A DNA stretch of 64,000 nucleotides from contig NZ_JANUGU010000001.1 of assembly GCF_024753145.1 (NCBI RefSeq), positions 124,001-188,000 of the forward strand. The letters run 5' to 3'. This DNA is from Massilia terrae (GTDB taxonomy: Bacteria > Pseudomonadota > Gammaproteobacteria > Burkholderiales > Burkholderiaceae_D). Positions 1-10,582 of the stretch are shown here, in pieces. Under the pieces are notes generated by a model. That model was not told the origin of the DNA, did no database searches, and worked only from the letters and a program-made list of their open reading frames with translations. Each line of letters starts with the position of its first letter. Positions within the stretch are counted from its first letter, which is position 1. A program made the translations under genes and the position numbers.

Positions 1-2
1 CC

Positions 3-305
3 GTGCTGGAGCTGCTGGATGCCGCGCAGGCGAAGGGCATCGTGGTCGCCTACGAACCCGTGTGGGCGATCGGCACCGGCAAGACCGCGACCCCGGACAT
101 GGCCCAGGAAGTGCACGCCCAGCTGCGCGCCCAGCTCAAGGAGCGCATCGGCGGCGCGGCCGAGGAAATCAATATCCTGTACGGCGGCAGCATGAAGCCG
201 GATAATGCCGCAGACCTCATGTCCCGCCAGGACATCGATGGCGGGCTGATCGGCGGCGCCTCCCTCAAGGCAGCCGATTTCCTCGCCATCATCAAGGCCG
301 CCTGA
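3..305 (+). CDS. tpiA: Triosephosphate isomerase, C-terminal part (5' end outside window)
   Basis: The last 100 codons of the glycolytic enzyme that interconverts dihydroxyacetone phosphate and glyceraldehyde 3-phosphate in the cytoplasm. The active-site signature [10 protein letters not shown] with the catalytic glutamate is at fragment residues 17-26, the phosphate-binding loop [10 protein letters not shown] near residue 60, and the terminal GGLIGGASL motif near residue 80. The gene is cut by the window edge, so the first codon in the window is not the true start. It is followed 53 bp later by secG, a neighbour pair common in betaproteobacteria. Confidence 0.97.
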   Translation: MLELLDAAQAKGIVVAYEPVWAIGTGKTATPDMAQEVHAQLRAQLKERIGGAAEEINILYGGSMKPDNAADLMSRQDIDGGLIGGASLKAADFLAIIKAA

Positions 306-358
306 ATCGGCGGTCTGAAAAGAATTCGAAACCCCGTTAAACTTGGAATGGAATTGTA

Positions 359-781
359 ATGAGCACCTTGTTCAATCTGATTATCGTCGTACAGGTTCTC
401 TCCGCCCTGGCCATCGTCGGCCTCGTGCTGATGCAGCATGGTAAGGGCGCGGACATGGGCGCGGCCTTCGGCTCGGGCGCGTCGGGCAGCCTGTTCGGCG
501 CCACCGGTTCGTCGAACTTCCTGTCGAAGTCGACCGCGGTCGCGGCCGCCATTTTCTTTGCATGCACCCTGGCGCTGGCCCACTACGGCACCAGCGCACC
601 GGCCGCCAGCGTCGACAATGGCGTGATGGGCCGTATCGCCGCCCCGGCGCCGGCCCCGGCCGCCCCGGCGGCTCCGGCCACCAACGCGGCAGCACCGGCC
701 ACCAACCCAGCTCCGGCAGCCTCCGCCGAAGCCCCGGCGGCCAGCGCGCCGGCGCCCGCGAACCCGGCGCCGAAGAAGTAA
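359..781 (+). CDS. secG: Protein-export membrane protein SecG
   Basis: The small accessory subunit of the SecYEG translocon of the inner membrane. The 140-residue protein begins with a hydrophobic segment (about 3-25), has the conserved cytoplasmic loop with GxGADMGAAFGSG and GSLFGATGS motifs (about 31-52), and a second hydrophobic segment (about 58-76). The last 60 residues are an Ala/Pro-rich low-complexity tail, as often seen in betaproteobacterial SecG and longer than the roughly 110 residues of E. coli SecG. ATG is preceded by a purine-rich GGAATGGAAT stretch. It lies between tpiA and tRNA-Leu, the usual order. Confidence 0.95.
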   Translation: MSTLFNLIIVVQVLSALAIVGLVLMQHGKGADMGAAFGSGASGSLFGATGSSNFLSKSTAVAAAIFFACTLALAHYGTSAPAASVDNGVMGRIAAPAPAPAAPAAPATNAAAPATNPAPAASAEAPAASAPAPANPAPKK

Positions 782-852
782 GCAGGCTTCTGTAAAGACT
801 TAAAAATATTGAGAATTTGCGTATTTTTCCTCTCGCCAAGACAAATTGTGCA

Positions 853-882
853 TTGAAAAAAGGTGCTAAGGCAGGGTAAAAT
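853..882 (+). promoter_or_regulatory. Probable sigma-70 promoter of tRNA-Leu
   Basis: TTGAAA at 853-858 and TAAAAT at 877-882 are separated by 18 bp, and the predicted start lies within a few bases of the mature tRNA 5' end at 895. The surrounding 782-894 stretch is much richer in A+T than the flanking genes. Nothing else is seen in that stretch. Confidence 0.6.
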
Positions 883-894
883 AGCAGTCTCACA

Positions 895-979
895 GCCGAC
901 GTGGTGAAATTGGTAGACACGCTATCTTGAGGGGGTAGTGGCGCAAGCTGTGCGAGTTCGAGTCTCGCCGTCGGCACCA
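895..979 (+). tRNA. tRNA-Leu (anticodon GAG)
   Basis: An 85-nt class II tRNA. The 7-bp acceptor stem GCCGACG (895-901) pairs with CGTCGGC (969-975), followed by discriminator A and an encoded CCA (977-979). The anticodon stem CTATC/GGTAG encloses loop TTGAGGG, giving anticodon GAG. A long variable arm and the T arm with GTTCGAGTC are present. It reads CTC and CTT leucine codons, which suits this CTG/CTC-rich genome. It sits between secG and nuoA. Confidence 0.96.
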
Positions 980-988
980 AGAATTCAG

Positions 989-1037
989 AAGCCAGCAAGG
1001 GCGCAAGAGCTTCGGCTCTGCCTAAGCTGGCTTTTTT
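989..1037 (+). terminator. Rho-independent terminator after tRNA-Leu
   Basis: AAGCCAGC (989-996) pairs with GCTGGCTT (1026-1033), with an inner hairpin AGAGC-TTCG-GCTCT, and the stem runs into six T residues (1032-1037). It should separate tRNA transcription from the nuo operon, so nuo probably has its own promoter after 1038. Confidence 0.85.
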
Positions 1038-1083
1038 GCGAGGATCAGTCGTTCGATCCTGGTGGCAGGGCACAAAGCCAGGA

Positions 1084-1111
1084 TTGCGCGATACGGCGCT
1101 GCAGCTATGCA
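1084..1111 (+). promoter_or_regulatory. Possible nuo operon promoter
   Basis: A weak sigma-70 match, TTGCGC at 1084-1089 and TATGCA at 1106-1111 with a 16-bp spacer, lies between the tRNA terminator and the nuoA start at 1149. The position fits; the boxes themselves are poor matches. Confidence 0.3.
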
Positions 1112-1148
1112 GCAGTTTCATCAACCGATCGTTCAAACAGGCTTCACA

Positions 1149-1508
1149 GTGAACCTCGAAAATTACTTCCCCGTTCTGCTCTTCATCCTCGTCGGTGCCG
1201 GTGTCGGCATCGCGCCGCAGGTGCTTGGCCGCCTGCTCGCGCCGCATCGTCCCGATGCCGCCAAACTGTCCCCGTATGAGTGCGGTTTCGAAGCCTTCGA
1301 AGACGCGCGCATGAAGTTCGACGTGCGCTACTACCTGGTGGCGATCCTGTTTATTTTGTTTGACCTGGAAACGGCATTCTTCTTCCCGTGGGGCGTCGCC
1401 ATGCGCGACCTGGGTTGGCCGGCGTTCGTGACGATGCTGGTCTTCATCGCCGAATTCGTGGTCGGTTTTTGGTACATCTGGAAGAAAGGTGCCCTTGATT
1501 GGGAATGA
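1149..1508 (+). CDS. nuoA: NADH-quinone oxidoreductase subunit A
   Basis: A small membrane subunit of respiratory complex I, part of the proton-pumping arm near the quinone site. The 119-residue protein has three membrane segments and the conserved loop [22 protein letters not shown] (about 41-62) with the cysteine that faces the quinone pocket. I chose the GTG at 1149 because the product then begins [11 protein letters not shown] after Met and has the usual length; the frame is open back to 1062, but that extension would overlap the likely promoter and has no family counterpart. It is first in the operon, ending 3 bp before nuoB. Confidence 0.93.
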   Translation: MNLENYFPVLLFILVGAGVGIAPQVLGRLLAPHRPDAAKLSPYECGFEAFEDARMKFDVRYYLVAILFILFDLETAFFFPWGVAMRDLGWPAFVTMLVFIAEFVVGFWYIWKKGALDWE

Positions 1509-1511
1509 GCC

Positions 1512-1988
1512 ATGTCTATTGAAGGCGTATTAAACGAAGGGTTTGTCACCACCACCGCTGACAAGCTGATCAACTGGGCCCGTACCGGCTCGATGTGGCC
1601 GATGACCTTCGGCCTGGCCTGCTGCGCAGTCGAGATGATGCACGCGGGCGCCGCCCGTTACGACCTCGACCGCTTCGGCGTCGTGTTCCGCCCGTCCCCG
1701 CGCCAGTCCGACGTGATGATCGTGGCCGGCACCCTGTGCAACAAGATGGCCCCGGCCCTGCGCAAGGTGTACGACCAGATGGCCGAGCCGCGCTGGGTCA
1801 TCTCGATGGGTTCCTGCGCCAACGGCGGCGGCTACTATCACTATTCCTACTCGGTGGTGCGCGGCTGCGACCGCATCGTCCCGGTCGACGTCTACGTCCC
1901 GGGCTGCCCGCCGACTGCGGAAGCCCTGCTGTACGGCATCATCCAGCTGCAGAACAAGATCAAGCGCACCAACACCATCGCGCGCTAA
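1512..1988 (+). CDS. nuoB: NADH-quinone oxidoreductase subunit B
   Basis: The peripheral-arm subunit (158 residues) that carries the terminal [4Fe-4S] cluster N2, the electron donor to quinone. The ligands are visible: the tandem Cys pair in [10 protein letters not shown] (about 35-44), the Cys in [10 protein letters not shown] (about 97-106) and the Cys in [10 protein letters not shown] (about 129-138). The length is normal for the family. It follows nuoA by 3 bp and precedes nuoC by 15 bp. Confidence 0.97.
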   Translation: MSIEGVLNEGFVTTTADKLINWARTGSMWPMTFGLACCAVEMMHAGAARYDLDRFGVVFRPSPRQSDVMIVAGTLCNKMAPALRKVYDQMAEPRWVISMGSCANGGGYYHYSYSVVRGCDRIVPVDVYVPGCPPTAEALLYGIIQLQNKIKRTNTIAR

Positions 1989-2003
1989 CCAGCGATTTTC
2001 ATC

Positions 2004-2597
2004 ATGACGACAAAACTCGAAGTCCTTGAACTCGCCCTGAAGAAAGCGCTGGGCGAGGGCGCCGCCGTTTCCACGGCGCTGGGCGAAGTGACGGTGGTGG
2101 TCAAGGCCGCCGACTACCTGCAGGCGATGCAGACCCTGCGCGACGATCCACAGCTAGCTTTCGACGAACTGGTCGACCTGTGCGGCGTGGATTACTCGCA
2201 GTACGGCGAAGGCAGCTGGGATGGCCTGCGTTTCGCGGCCGTCTCGCACCTGCTCTCGATCGAGCACAACTGGCGCGTGCGCGTGCGCGTGTTCGCGCCA
2301 GACGACGACATGCCGGTGCTGCCGACCGTGACCGGCATCTGGCGCTCCGCCAACTGGTTCGAGCGCGAAGCGTTCGACCTGTTCGGCATCATGTTCGAGG
2401 GCCACGGCGACCTGCGCCGCATCCTGACCGACTACGGCTTCATCGGCCACCCGTTCCGCAAGGACTTCCCGATCTCGGGCTACGTCGAAATGCGCTACGA
2501 CCCCGAGCAGAAGCGCGTGATCTACCAACCCGTGACGATCGAACCGCGTGAAAACATCCCGCGCGTGATCCGCGAAGAAAACTACGGGATCAAATAA
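2004..2597 (+). CDS. nuoC: NADH-quinone oxidoreductase subunit C (30 kDa)
   Basis: A peripheral-arm structural subunit of complex I (197 residues). It has the family signature [21 protein letters not shown] (about 117-138) followed by [21 protein letters not shown]. It is not fused to nuoD, unlike the nuoCD fusion of E. coli, which is the normal arrangement in betaproteobacteria. Its stop overlaps the nuoD start (TAATG), so the two are probably translationally coupled. Confidence 0.97.
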   Translation: MTTKLEVLELALKKALGEGAAVSTALGEVTVVVKAADYLQAMQTLRDDPQLAFDELVDLCGVDYSQYGEGSWDGLRFAAVSHLLSIEHNWRVRVRVFAPDDDMPVLPTVTGIWRSANWFEREAFDLFGIMFEGHGDLRRILTDYGFIGHPFRKDFPISGYVEMRYDPEQKRVIYQPVTIEPRENIPRVIREENYGIK

Positions 2598-3850
2598 TGG
2601 CTGAGCTTAAGAATTACACCCTGAACTTTGGTCCGCAGCACCCGGCAGCGCACGGCGTGCTGCGCCTGGTGCTGGAACTGGACGGCGAGGTGATCCAGCG
2701 CGCCGACCCGCACATCGGCCTGCTGCACCGCGGCACCGAGAAGCTGGCCGAAACCCGCACCTACCTGCAGTCGGTGCCCTACATGGACCGCCTCGACTAC
2801 GTGTCGATGATGTGCAACGAGCACGGCTATGTGCTGGCGATCGAGAAGCTGCTGGGCATCCAGGCGCCGGTGCGCGCCCAGTACATCCGCGTGATGTTCG
2901 ACGAGATCACCCGCATCCTGAACCACCTGATGTGGCTGGGCGCGCACGCGCTCGACATCGGCGCCATGGGCCCCTTCCTGTATGCCTTCCGCGACCGTGA
3001 AGACCTGTTCGACGTCTACGAGGCGGTGTCGGGCGCGCGCATGCACGCGGCCTACTACCGCCCGGGCGGCGTGTACCGCGACCTGCCGGACGCGATGCCC
3101 AAGCACAAGGCCTCGATCCTGCGCAGCCAGAAGGCCATCGACGAACTGAACGAAACCCGCCAGGGCTCGGTGCTCGACTTCATCGAGCAGTTCACCAAGC
3201 GCTTCGACGGCTATGTCGACGAGTACGAGACCCTGCTGACCGACAACCGCATCTGGAAACAGCGTACCGTCGGCATCGGCGTGGTGTCGCCGGAGGACGC
3301 GAAGGCGATGGGCTTCTCGGGCGCCATGCTGCGCGGTTCGGGCGTGGCCTGGGACCTGCGCAAGAAGCAGCCCTATGCCGTGTACGACCAGCTCGACTTC
3401 GACATCCCGATCGGCACCAACGGCGACTCCTACGACCGCTACCTGGTCCGCATCGAAGAGCTGCGCCAGTCGAACCGCATCATCAAGCAGTGCATCGCCT
3501 GGCTGCGCGCGAACCCGGGTCCGGTCATGGTCGACAACCACAAGATCGCGCCGCCGTCGCGGGTCGACATGAAGACCAATATGGAATCGCTGATCCACCA
3601 CTTCAAGCTGTTCTCCGAGGGCTTCCACGTCCCGGCCGGCGAGGCTTACGCGGCGGTGGAACACCCGAAGGGCGAATTCGGCATCTACATCGTGTCCGAT
3701 GGCGCCAACAAGCCGTACCGCCTGAAGATCCGCACGCCGGACTATGTCCACCTGCAGAGCCTGGACGAAATGGCGCGCGGCCACATGATCGCGGACGCCG
3801 TGACCATCATCGGCACCCAGGACATCGTGTTCGGCAGTATCGACCGCTGA
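2597..3850 (+). CDS. nuoD: NADH-quinone oxidoreductase subunit D (49 kDa)
   Basis: The quinone-binding subunit of complex I (417 residues), related to the large subunit of NiFe hydrogenases but without the metal ligands. The N-terminal [19 protein letters not shown] motif (about 10-28) contains the quinone-site His, and DRLDYVSMM (about 64-72) contributes the quinone-headgroup Tyr region. The C terminus ends [12 protein letters not shown], as is typical. It is coupled to nuoC by a one-base overlap. Confidence 0.97.
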   Translation: MAELKNYTLNFGPQHPAAHGVLRLVLELDGEVIQRADPHIGLLHRGTEKLAETRTYLQSVPYMDRLDYVSMMCNEHGYVLAIEKLLGIQAPVRAQYIRVMFDEITRILNHLMWLGAHALDIGAMGPFLYAFRDREDLFDVYEAVSGARMHAAYYRPGGVYRDLPDAMPKHKASILRSQKAIDELNETRQGSVLDFIEQFTKRFDGYVDEYETLLTDNRIWKQRTVGIGVVSPEDAKAMGFSGAMLRGSGVAWDLRKKQPYAVYDQLDFDIPIGTNGDSYDRYLVRIEELRQSNRIIKQCIAWLRANPGPVMVDNHKIAPPSRVDMKTNMESLIHHFKLFSEGFHVPAGEAYAAVEHPKGEFGIYIVSDGANKPYRLKIRTPDYVHLQSLDEMARGHMIADAVTIIGTQDIVFGSIDR

Positions 3851-3864
3851 GAAGGTAAAAGATT

Positions 3865-4341
3865 ATGTTATCCGAGCAGTGCTACAAGAAGATTGACCGC
3901 GAACTGGCCAAGTACCCGGCCGACCAGCGCCAGTCGGCCGTGATGGCCGCGCTGGCCCACGCGCAGGTCGAACTGGGCTGGCTGTCGCCCGCAACCTTGC
4001 AGGAAGTCGCCGACTACATCGGCATGCCGGCCATCGCCGTGCAGGAAGTGGCGACCTTCTACAACATGTACAACCTGAAGCCGGTCGGCAAGCACAAGAT
4101 CACCGTGTGCACCAACCTGCCGTGCGCGCTGACCCGCGGCGAGCAGGCCGGCCAGTACCTGAAAGAGAAGCTGGGCATCGACTACCGCGAAACCACCGCC
4201 GACGGCATGTTCACGCTGCTGGAAGGCGAGTGCATGGGCGCCTGCGGCGATTCGCCGGTCATGCTGGTCAACAACCACCGCATGTGCTCGCACATGAGCA
4301 ACGAGAAGATCGACGCCCTGCTGGAGGAGCTGAAGAAATGA
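3865..4341 (+). CDS. nuoE: NADH-quinone oxidoreductase subunit E (24 kDa)
   Basis: A thioredoxin-fold subunit of the NADH dehydrogenase module (158 residues) holding [2Fe-2S] cluster N1a. The four ligands are the Cys pair in CTNLPCAL (about 84-91) and the pair in [11 protein letters not shown] (about 120-130). A GAGAAGG ribosome-binding site precedes ATG. Its stop codon overlaps the nuoF start (ATGA). Confidence 0.97.
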   Translation: MLSEQCYKKIDRELAKYPADQRQSAVMAALAHAQVELGWLSPATLQEVADYIGMPAIAVQEVATFYNMYNLKPVGKHKITVCTNLPCALTRGEQAGQYLKEKLGIDYRETTADGMFTLLEGECMGACGDSPVMLVNNHRMCSHMSNEKIDALLEELKK

Positions 4342-5633
4342 CCAGCCTGCACGACCGTCACATCAACCCGCTGATCCTGAAGGACCTGGACGGCGCCAAC
4401 TGGCACCTGGCCGACTACGTCAAGCGCGGCGGCTACAGCGCCCTGCGCAAGATCCTGGAAGAGAAGATCCCGCAGGAACAGATCATCGCCGACCTGAAGG
4501 CCTCGGGCCTGCGCGGCCGCGGCGGCGCCGGTTTCCCGACCGGCCTCAAGTGGTCGTTCATGCCGCGCTCCTTCCCGGGCCAGAAATACCTCGTCTGCAA
4601 CACCGACGAAGGCGAGCCGGGCACGTTCAAGGACCGCGACATCATCCGCTACAACCCGCACGCGCTGATCGAAGGCATGGCCATCGGCGCCTACGCGATG
4701 GGCATCACCGTGGGCTACAACTACATCCACGGCGAGATCTTCGCGGATTACCTGCTGTTCGAAGAAGCGCTGGAAGAAGCGCGCGCGGCCGGTTTCCTGG
4801 GCAATAACATCATGGGCAGCGAGTTCAGCTTCCAGCTGCACGCCCACCACGGCTACGGCGCCTACATCTGCGGCGAAGAAACCGCGCTGCTCGAATCGTT
4901 GGAAGGCAAGAAGGGCCAGCCGCGCTTCAAGCCGCCGTTCCCGGCCTCGTTCGGCCTGTACGGCAAGCCGACCACAATCAACAACACCGAGACCTTCGCG
5001 GCCGTCCCCTTCATCCTGAACATGGGCGCCGAGAACTACATGGCGCTGGGCAAGCCGAACAACGGCGGCACCAAGATCTTCTCGATCTCGGGCGACGTCG
5101 AGCGTCCGGGCAACTACGAAGTCCCGCTGGGCACCCCGTTCGCCAAGCTGCTCGAGCTGGCCGGCGGCATGCGCGGCGGTAAGAAGATCAAGGCCGTGAT
5201 CCCGGGCGGTTCGTCGGCGCCGGTGGTGCGCGGCGACGTCATGATGGATACCGACCTCGACTACGATGCGATCGCCAAGGCCGGCTCGATGCTGGGCTCG
5301 GGCGCCGTGATCGTCATGGACGAGACCCGCTGCATGGTCAAGTCGCTGCTGCGCCTGTCCTACTTCTACTACGAGGAATCGTGCGGCCAGTGCACCCCGT
5401 GCCGCGAAGGCACCGGCTGGCTGTACCGCATGGTCCATCGCATCGAGCACGGCCAGGGCCGTCCGGAAGACATGGAAATGCTGCTGTCGGTCGCCGGCAA
5501 TATCGCCGGCCGCACCATCTGCGCGCTGGGCGACGCCGCCGCGATGCCGGTGCAGGGCATGATGCGCAATTTCCGCGACGAATTCGAATACCACATCGAG
5601 CACAAGCATTGCCTCGTGCCCGCATACATCTAA
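4338..5633 (+). CDS. nuoF: NADH-quinone oxidoreductase subunit F (51 kDa, NADH/FMN)
   Basis: The flavoprotein that oxidises NADH (431 residues). A glycine-rich NADH/FMN motif, [13 protein letters not shown], is near residue 55; a second, [20 protein letters not shown], near 172; and the N3 [4Fe-4S] ligands are in [12 protein letters not shown] (about 350) with the fourth Cys at [12 protein letters not shown] (about 395). The frame is open upstream to 4107 inside nuoE, but the ATG at 4338, overlapping the nuoE stop, gives the family N terminus ([12 protein letters not shown]). Confidence 0.96.
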   Translation: MTSLHDRHINPLILKDLDGANWHLADYVKRGGYSALRKILEEKIPQEQIIADLKASGLRGRGGAGFPTGLKWSFMPRSFPGQKYLVCNTDEGEPGTFKDRDIIRYNPHALIEGMAIGAYAMGITVGYNYIHGEIFADYLLFEEALEEARAAGFLGNNIMGSEFSFQLHAHHGYGAYICGEETALLESLEGKKGQPRFKPPFPASFGLYGKPTTINNTETFAAVPFILNMGAENYMALGKPNNGGTKIFSISGDVERPGNYEVPLGTPFAKLLELAGGMRGGKKIKAVIPGGSSAPVVRGDVMMDTDLDYDAIAKAGSMLGSGAVIVMDETRCMVKSLLRLSYFYYEESCGQCTPCREGTGWLYRMVHRIEHGQGRPEDMEMLLSVAGNIAGRTICALGDAAAMPVQGMMRNFRDEFEYHIEHKHCLVPAYI

Positions 5634-5654
5634 ACCAGGTCAGGTAACGATCAA

Positions 5655-7991
5655 ATGGTTGAAATTGAAATAGACGGCAAGAAAGTCGAAGTCCCGCCAG
5701 GTTCCATGGTGATGGACGCCGCAAACAAAATCGGGACCTATATCCCGCACTTCTGCTATCACAAGAAATTGTCGATCGCAGCGAACTGCCGCATGTGCCT
5801 GGTCGAAGTGGAGAAGGCGCCCAAGCCGCTGCCGGCTTGCGCCACCCCGGTGACCCCGAACATGATCGTGCGCACCCACAGCGACAAGGCGGTGCAGGCG
5901 CAGAAGTCGGTGATGGAGTTCCTGCTGATTAACCACCCGCTGGATTGCCCGATCTGCGACCAGGGCGGCGAGTGCCAGCTGCAGGACCTGGCGGTCGGCT
6001 ACGGCAAGAGCGAATCGCGCTACAAGGAAGAAAAGCGCGTGGTGGCGCCGAAGGAAGCCGGCCCGCTGATCTCGATGGAAGAGATGAGCCGCTGCATCCA
6101 GTGCACCCGCTGCGTGCGCTTCGGCCAGGAAGTGGCCGGCGTGATGGAATTCGGCATGATCGGCCGCGGCGAGCACTCGGAAATCTCGACCTTCGTCGGC
6201 AAGACCGTCGACTCGGAAGTGTCGGGCAATATGATCGACCTGTGCCCGGTCGGCGCGCTGACCTCCAAGCCTTTCCGCTACAGCGCCCGTCCGTGGGAAC
6301 TGCAGCGCCGCCGCTCGGTGTCGCCGCACGACTCGCTGGGCTCGAACCTGATCGTCCAGGTCAAGGGCGGCAAGGTGATGCGTGTGCTGCCGCTGGAAAA
6401 CGAAGCGATCAACGAATGCTGGCTGTCGGACCGCGACCGCTTCTCGTATGAGGCGCTGGACAATGCGGACCGCCTGGTCAACCCGATGATCAAGCAGGAC
6501 GGCAAGTGGATCGACACCGACTGGCAGACCGCCCTCGAGTACGTCGCCCACGGCCTGCGCAACATCCGCCACGAGCACGGCGCCGACGCCATCGCGGCGG
6601 TGGGCACGGCCGGCGCGACGCTGGAAGAGCTGCACCTGCTGGCCAAGGTCGCGCGCGGCCTCGGCAGCGCCAACATCGACTACCGCCTGCGCCAGAGCGA
6701 CTTCGCGCTGGACGAGGAAATCGTGCCGTGGCTGGGCATGCCGGTCAATGACATCTCCACGCTCAAGCGCGTGCTGGTGATCGGCTCCTTCCTGCGCAAG
6801 GACCATCCGCTGGTGGCGACCCGCCTGCGCGCCGCCGCCAAGTCGGGCGCCAAGCTGGCTATCATCAACGGCACCTCGGAAGAGAACCTGATCCCGACCG
6901 CCAAGAACATCACCGTGCTGCCGTCCGAGTGGCTGGCCGCGCTGTCGGAAATCGTCGCCGCCGTCGCCGCCGCCAAGGGTGTGGCCGCGCCGGCCGGCTT
7001 CGAGCACATCCAGGCCGGCGACGTCGCCAAAGCCATCGCGGCAACGCTGGTGGACATCGGCGCCGAGCTGCCGGGCGCCGTCCTGATGGGCATCGGCGCC
7101 GCGCAGCACCCGCAGGCCTCCAAGCTGCACGTGGCCGCCCAATGGATCGCCGAACAGACCGGCGCCAGGTTCGGCTACCTGCTGGACGGCGCCAACAGCG
7201 TCGGCGGCTACCTGGCCGGCGCGGTCGCCAAGCCGGCCTCGGCCTTCGCGTCGCCGAAGAAAGCGTTCCTCGTGCTGCACGCCGAGCCGGAACTGGACGC
7301 CGCCAACCCGCAGCAAGCCGTCGCCGCCCTGAACGCGGCCGAGATGGTGGTGCTGATGTCGCCGTTCAAGCACGGCCTCGACTACGCCGACGTGCTGCTG
7401 CCGGTGTCGCCGTGGACCGAGACCTCGGGCACCTTCGTCAACGCCGAAGGCCGCGCCCAGAGCTTCAACGGCAACGTGCGTCCGCTGGGCGAGACCCGTC
7501 CGGCCTGGAAAGTGCTGCGTGTGCTGGGCAACCTGCTCTCGCTGCAGGGCTTCGACTACGAGACCTCGGAAGCCGTGCGCGACGATGTGCTGGGCCAGGG
7601 CGTCACCGACGTCACCGCCAAGCTGAACAACATCGCCAGGGTGCCGGCCGTGGCCGCCACCTACGCCAATGCGGGCCAGCTGGAGCGCGTCACCAATGTG
7701 CCGGTGTACTTCACCGACGCCGTGGTGCGCCGCGCCGAGCCGCTGCAGCGCACCGCCGACGCCAACGCGCCGCTGGTCAGCCTGTCGAAGGCGCTGGCCG
7801 GGCAGCTGGGCGTGAAAGCGGGCGATGCCGTGAAGGTGAGCCAGGGCGCGGGCAGCGCCGTGCTGGTCGCCGACGTCGACCCGACGCTGCCGGCCAGCGC
7901 CGTGCGGGTGACCGCCGGCCATCCGGCCGTCGCCAGCCTGGGCGCCATGTTCGGCCCGATCAATGTTGAAAAAGCAGGGGAGGGCAAGTAA
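5655..7991 (+). CDS. nuoG: NADH-quinone oxidoreductase subunit G (75 kDa)
   Basis: The large iron-sulfur subunit (778 residues). An N-terminal ferredoxin domain carries N1b (Cys in FCYH, NCRMC and PAC, about 34-63), then the His-Cys3 N5 site [14 protein letters not shown] (about 95-108), then the N4 site CIQCTRC plus DLCPVGAL (about 148-200). The C-terminal half is a molybdopterin-oxidoreductase-like domain without cofactor. I do not see the extra N7 cysteine set known from E. coli. The last 100 residues contain an aspartate-decarboxylase-like barrel ([21 protein letters not shown]). It overlaps nuoH by one base. Confidence 0.96.
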   Translation: MVEIEIDGKKVEVPPGSMVMDAANKIGTYIPHFCYHKKLSIAANCRMCLVEVEKAPKPLPACATPVTPNMIVRTHSDKAVQAQKSVMEFLLINHPLDCPICDQGGECQLQDLAVGYGKSESRYKEEKRVVAPKEAGPLISMEEMSRCIQCTRCVRFGQEVAGVMEFGMIGRGEHSEISTFVGKTVDSEVSGNMIDLCPVGALTSKPFRYSARPWELQRRRSVSPHDSLGSNLIVQVKGGKVMRVLPLENEAINECWLSDRDRFSYEALDNADRLVNPMIKQDGKWIDTDWQTALEYVAHGLRNIRHEHGADAIAAVGTAGATLEELHLLAKVARGLGSANIDYRLRQSDFALDEEIVPWLGMPVNDISTLKRVLVIGSFLRKDHPLVATRLRAAAKSGAKLAIINGTSEENLIPTAKNITVLPSEWLAALSEIVAAVAAAKGVAAPAGFEHIQAGDVAKAIAATLVDIGAELPGAVLMGIGAAQHPQASKLHVAAQWIAEQTGARFGYLLDGANSVGGYLAGAVAKPASAFASPKKAFLVLHAEPELDAANPQQAVAALNAAEMVVLMSPFKHGLDYADVLLPVSPWTETSGTFVNAEGRAQSFNGNVRPLGETRPAWKVLRVLGNLLSLQGFDYETSEAVRDDVLGQGVTDVTAKLNNIARVPAVAATYANAGQLERVTNVPVYFTDAVVRRAEPLQRTADANAPLVSLSKALAGQLGVKAGDAVKVSQGAGSAVLVADVDPTLPASAVRVTAGHPAVASLGAMFGPINVEKAGEGK

Positions 7992-9073
7992 TGGCAACGC
8001 CCGGTCTGATTGATAATATTTACGCCGGTGGCGCCGACCACCTCGGCGCGGCGTGGCCGCTGGTCTGGAACCTGATCAAGATCATCATCATCGTCGCCCC
8101 GCTGATGGGCGCGGTGGCCTACCTGACCCTGTGGGAGCGCAAGCTGATCGGCTGGATCCAGATCCGTATCGGCCCGAACCGCGTCGGTCCCACCGGCCTG
8201 CTCCAGCCGATCGCCGACGGCGTCAAGCTGCTGCTGAAAGAGATCGTGATCCCGTCCAAGGCCACCACCAGCCTGTTCGTGATCGGCCCGATCATGACCA
8301 TCATGCCGGCGCTGGCCGCCTGGGTGGTGGTGCCGTTCGGCCCGGAAGCGGCGCTGGCCAACGTCAACGCCGGCCTGCTCCTGCTGCTGGCGATCACCTC
8401 GATGGAGGTGTACGGCATCATCATCGCCGGCTGGTCGTCGAACTCGAAGTACTCGTTCATGGGCGCGATGCGCGCCTCGGCCCAGATGATCTCCTACGAA
8501 ATCCCGATGGGCTTCGTGATGGTCGTGGTGCTGATGGTGTCCGGTTCGCTGAACTTCTCCGACATCGTCGGCGGCCAGGCGCGCGGCTACTTCGTCGGCC
8601 ACGGCATCAACCTCCTGTCGTGGAACTGGCTGCCGCTGCTGCCGCTGTTCGTGATCTACCTGACCTCGGCCCTGGCCGAGTGCAACCGCCATCCGTTCGA
8701 CGTGGTGGAAGGCGAATCGGAAATCGTCGCCGGCCACATGGTCGAGTACTCGGGCATGTCGTACGCGATGTTCATGCTGGCCGAGTACGCCAACATGATC
8801 CTGGTCGCCTTCATCGGCTCGATCATGTTCCTGGGCGGCTGGGCCGCGCCGTTCTCCTTCCTGGAATTCGGCGGCGCCTTCGGCGGCTTCTTCTGGCTCG
8901 CGGTGAAAGCGTTCATGATCCTGTCGCTGTTCATCTGGGTGCGCGGCACCTTCCCGCGCTACCGCTACGACCAGATCATGCGCCTGGGCTGGAAAGTGTT
9001 CATTCCGCTGACCCTGGTCTGGCTGGTGCTGGTCGCCGGCGTGATGCAGTCGCCGTGGAACATCTGGAAGTAA
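7991..9073 (+). CDS. nuoH: NADH-quinone oxidoreductase subunit H
   Basis: The membrane subunit (360 residues, about eight helices) that forms the entry of the quinone chamber between the two arms. The strongly conserved [19 protein letters not shown] loop is at about 50-68, and the acidic loop [20 protein letters not shown] at about 231-250. ATG overlaps the nuoG stop by one base (TAATG). Confidence 0.97.
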   Translation: MATPGLIDNIYAGGADHLGAAWPLVWNLIKIIIIVAPLMGAVAYLTLWERKLIGWIQIRIGPNRVGPTGLLQPIADGVKLLLKEIVIPSKATTSLFVIGPIMTIMPALAAWVVVPFGPEAALANVNAGLLLLLAITSMEVYGIIIAGWSSNSKYSFMGAMRASAQMISYEIPMGFVMVVVLMVSGSLNFSDIVGGQARGYFVGHGINLLSWNWLPLLPLFVIYLTSALAECNRHPFDVVEGESEIVAGHMVEYSGMSYAMFMLAEYANMILVAFIGSIMFLGGWAAPFSFLEFGGAFGGFFWLAVKAFMILSLFIWVRGTFPRYRYDQIMRLGWKVFIPLTLVWLVLVAGVMQSPWNIWK

Positions 9074-9086
9074 GGAAGCACCACAA

Positions 9087-9575
9087 ATGACTCGAATTAA
9101 AGACTTCGTCGGCAGCCTGATGCTGACCGAACTGATCAAGGGCCTGGCACTGACCGGTAAATATGCGCTGTCGCGCAAGATCACCGTCCAGTACCCGGAA
9201 GAGAAGACCCCGATGTCGCCGCGCTTCCGCGGCCTGCACGCGCTGCGCCGTTATCCCAACGGCGAAGAGCGCTGCATCGCCTGCAAGCTGTGCGAGGCGG
9301 TGTGCCCGGCGCTGGCGATCACGATCGAATCGGCGCAGCGCGAGGACGGCACCCGCCGCACCACGCGCTACGACATCGACCTGACCAAGTGCATCTTCTG
9401 CGGCTTCTGCGAGGAATCCTGCCCGGTGGACTCGATCGTCGAGACCCACGTGCTCGAATACCACGGCGAAAAGCGTGGCGATCTCTACTACACCAAAGAG
9501 ATGCTGCTGGCCGTGGGCGACCGCTACGAGGCCGACATCGCCGCCGCGCGCGAAGCCGATGCGCCTTACCGCTAA
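9087..9575 (+). CDS. nuoI: NADH-quinone oxidoreductase subunit I
   Basis: An 8Fe ferredoxin subunit (162 residues) bearing clusters N6a and N6b. Two CxxCxxCxxxCP motifs are seen: [12 protein letters not shown] (about 64-75) and [12 protein letters not shown] (about 103-114). An AAGGAAG ribosome-binding site stands before ATG. It links the peripheral arm to NuoB and NuoH. Confidence 0.97.
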   Translation: MTRIKDFVGSLMLTELIKGLALTGKYALSRKITVQYPEEKTPMSPRFRGLHALRRYPNGEERCIACKLCEAVCPALAITIESAQREDGTRRTTRYDIDLTKCIFCGFCEESCPVDSIVETHVLEYHGEKRGDLYYTKEMLLAVGDRYEADIAAAREADAPYR

Positions 9576-9599
9576 TAACAACAGGTCCCTGGGTTAGAC

Positions 9600-10232
9600 A
9601 TGGAATTCAAAACTTTTCTGTTCTACGCGTTCGCGGCCATCATGTCGCTGGCTGCGCTGCGCGTCATCACCGCCAGGAACCCGGTGCACGCCGCGCTGTT
9701 CCTGGTGCTCGCGTTCTTCAACGCGGCCGGCATCTGGATGCTGCTCAAGGCCGAGTTCCTCTCCATCGTGCTGGTGCTGGTCTACGTCGGCGCCGTGATG
9801 GTGCTGTTCCTGTTCGTCGTGATGATGCTCGACATTAATATCGACCGGATGCGCGAAGGCTTCTGGGGCTACCTGCCGGTAGCGTCCGGCATCGGCGCCC
9901 TGATCGTGCTGGAGATGGGCGCCGTCCTGTGGCGCGGCTTCCTGGGCGTGAACGACAACGCGGTGGCCAACGCCGGCAATATCGGCGGCACCAAGGAACT
10001 GGGCATGCTGATCTACACCCAGTACATCTACGGCTTCGAGATCGCCGCCGCGATCCTGCTGGTGGCGATCATCGCCGCCGTGGCCCTGACCCTGCGCAAG
10101 CGCAAGGACACCAAGGCCATCGACCCGGCGCTGGCCGTGCGCGTCAAGCGCAACGACCGCCTGAAGATCGTCAAGATGGACGCCGTGAAAGAGGCGCCCG
10201 CCGCCGCAGACAACAAGGAGACCGCACAATGA
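9600..10232 (+). CDS. nuoJ: NADH-quinone oxidoreductase subunit J
   Basis: A membrane subunit of complex I (210 residues) with five hydrophobic helices. The conserved stretch [20 protein letters not shown] (about 26-45) and [20 protein letters not shown] (about 58-77), which includes the pi-bulge helix, identify it. The C-terminal 45 residues are charged and Ala-rich and extend past the last helix. The stop overlaps nuoK (ATGA). Confidence 0.96.
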   Translation: MEFKTFLFYAFAAIMSLAALRVITARNPVHAALFLVLAFFNAAGIWMLLKAEFLSIVLVLVYVGAVMVLFLFVVMMLDINIDRMREGFWGYLPVASGIGALIVLEMGAVLWRGFLGVNDNAVANAGNIGGTKELGMLIYTQYIYGFEIAAAILLVAIIAAVALTLRKRKDTKAIDPALAVRVKRNDRLKIVKMDAVKEAPAAADNKETAQ

Positions 10233-10537
10233 CGCTCTCGCTCGCACACTACCTGGTCCTGGGCGCGATCCTGTTCGCGATCGCGGTGGTCGGCATCTTC
10301 CTGAACCGGAAGAACATCATCATCCTGCTGATGGCCATCGAACTGATGCTGCTGGCGGTGAACCTGAACTTCGTCGCCTTCTCGCACTACCTGGGCGACG
10401 CGGCCGGGCAGGTCTTCGTGTTCTTCATCCTGACCGTCGCGGCCGCCGAATCGGCGATCGGCCTGGCGATCCTGGTGGTCCTGTTCCGCAACCTGGACAC
10501 GATCAACGTGGAAGACCTCGACAGCCTGAAGGGCTAA
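10229..10537 (+). CDS. nuoK: NADH-quinone oxidoreductase subunit K
   Basis: A small three-helix proton-channel subunit (102 residues). The two functional glutamates sit in [12 protein letters not shown] (E38) and [11 protein letters not shown] (E74), as expected for the family. The frame runs open upstream inside nuoJ, but ATG 10229, overlapping the nuoJ stop, gives the standard [16 protein letters not shown] start. It is followed by a 45-bp gap before nuoL. Confidence 0.97.
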   Translation: MTLSLAHYLVLGAILFAIAVVGIFLNRKNIIILLMAIELMLLAVNLNFVAFSHYLGDAAGQVFVFFILTVAAAESAIGLAILVVLFRNLDTINVEDLDSLKG

Positions 10538-10582
10538 GCGGTAATCACTCATCCTCGACAAATAAACGACTAAGGTTCAACA

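Noticed and set aside
1062..1148. An N-terminal extension of NuoA by 29 residues.
   Set aside because: The extension has no membrane or family features, and the GTG at 1149 gives the standard 119-residue protein.
5640..7997. A 785-codon open frame on the minus strand opposite nuoG, and similar long frames opposite nuoL, nuoM-N and the efflux pump genes.
   Set aside because: The high GC content leaves the complementary frames free of stops. The products are rich in His, Gln, Arg and Asp without motifs, while the opposite strand encodes clear family members.
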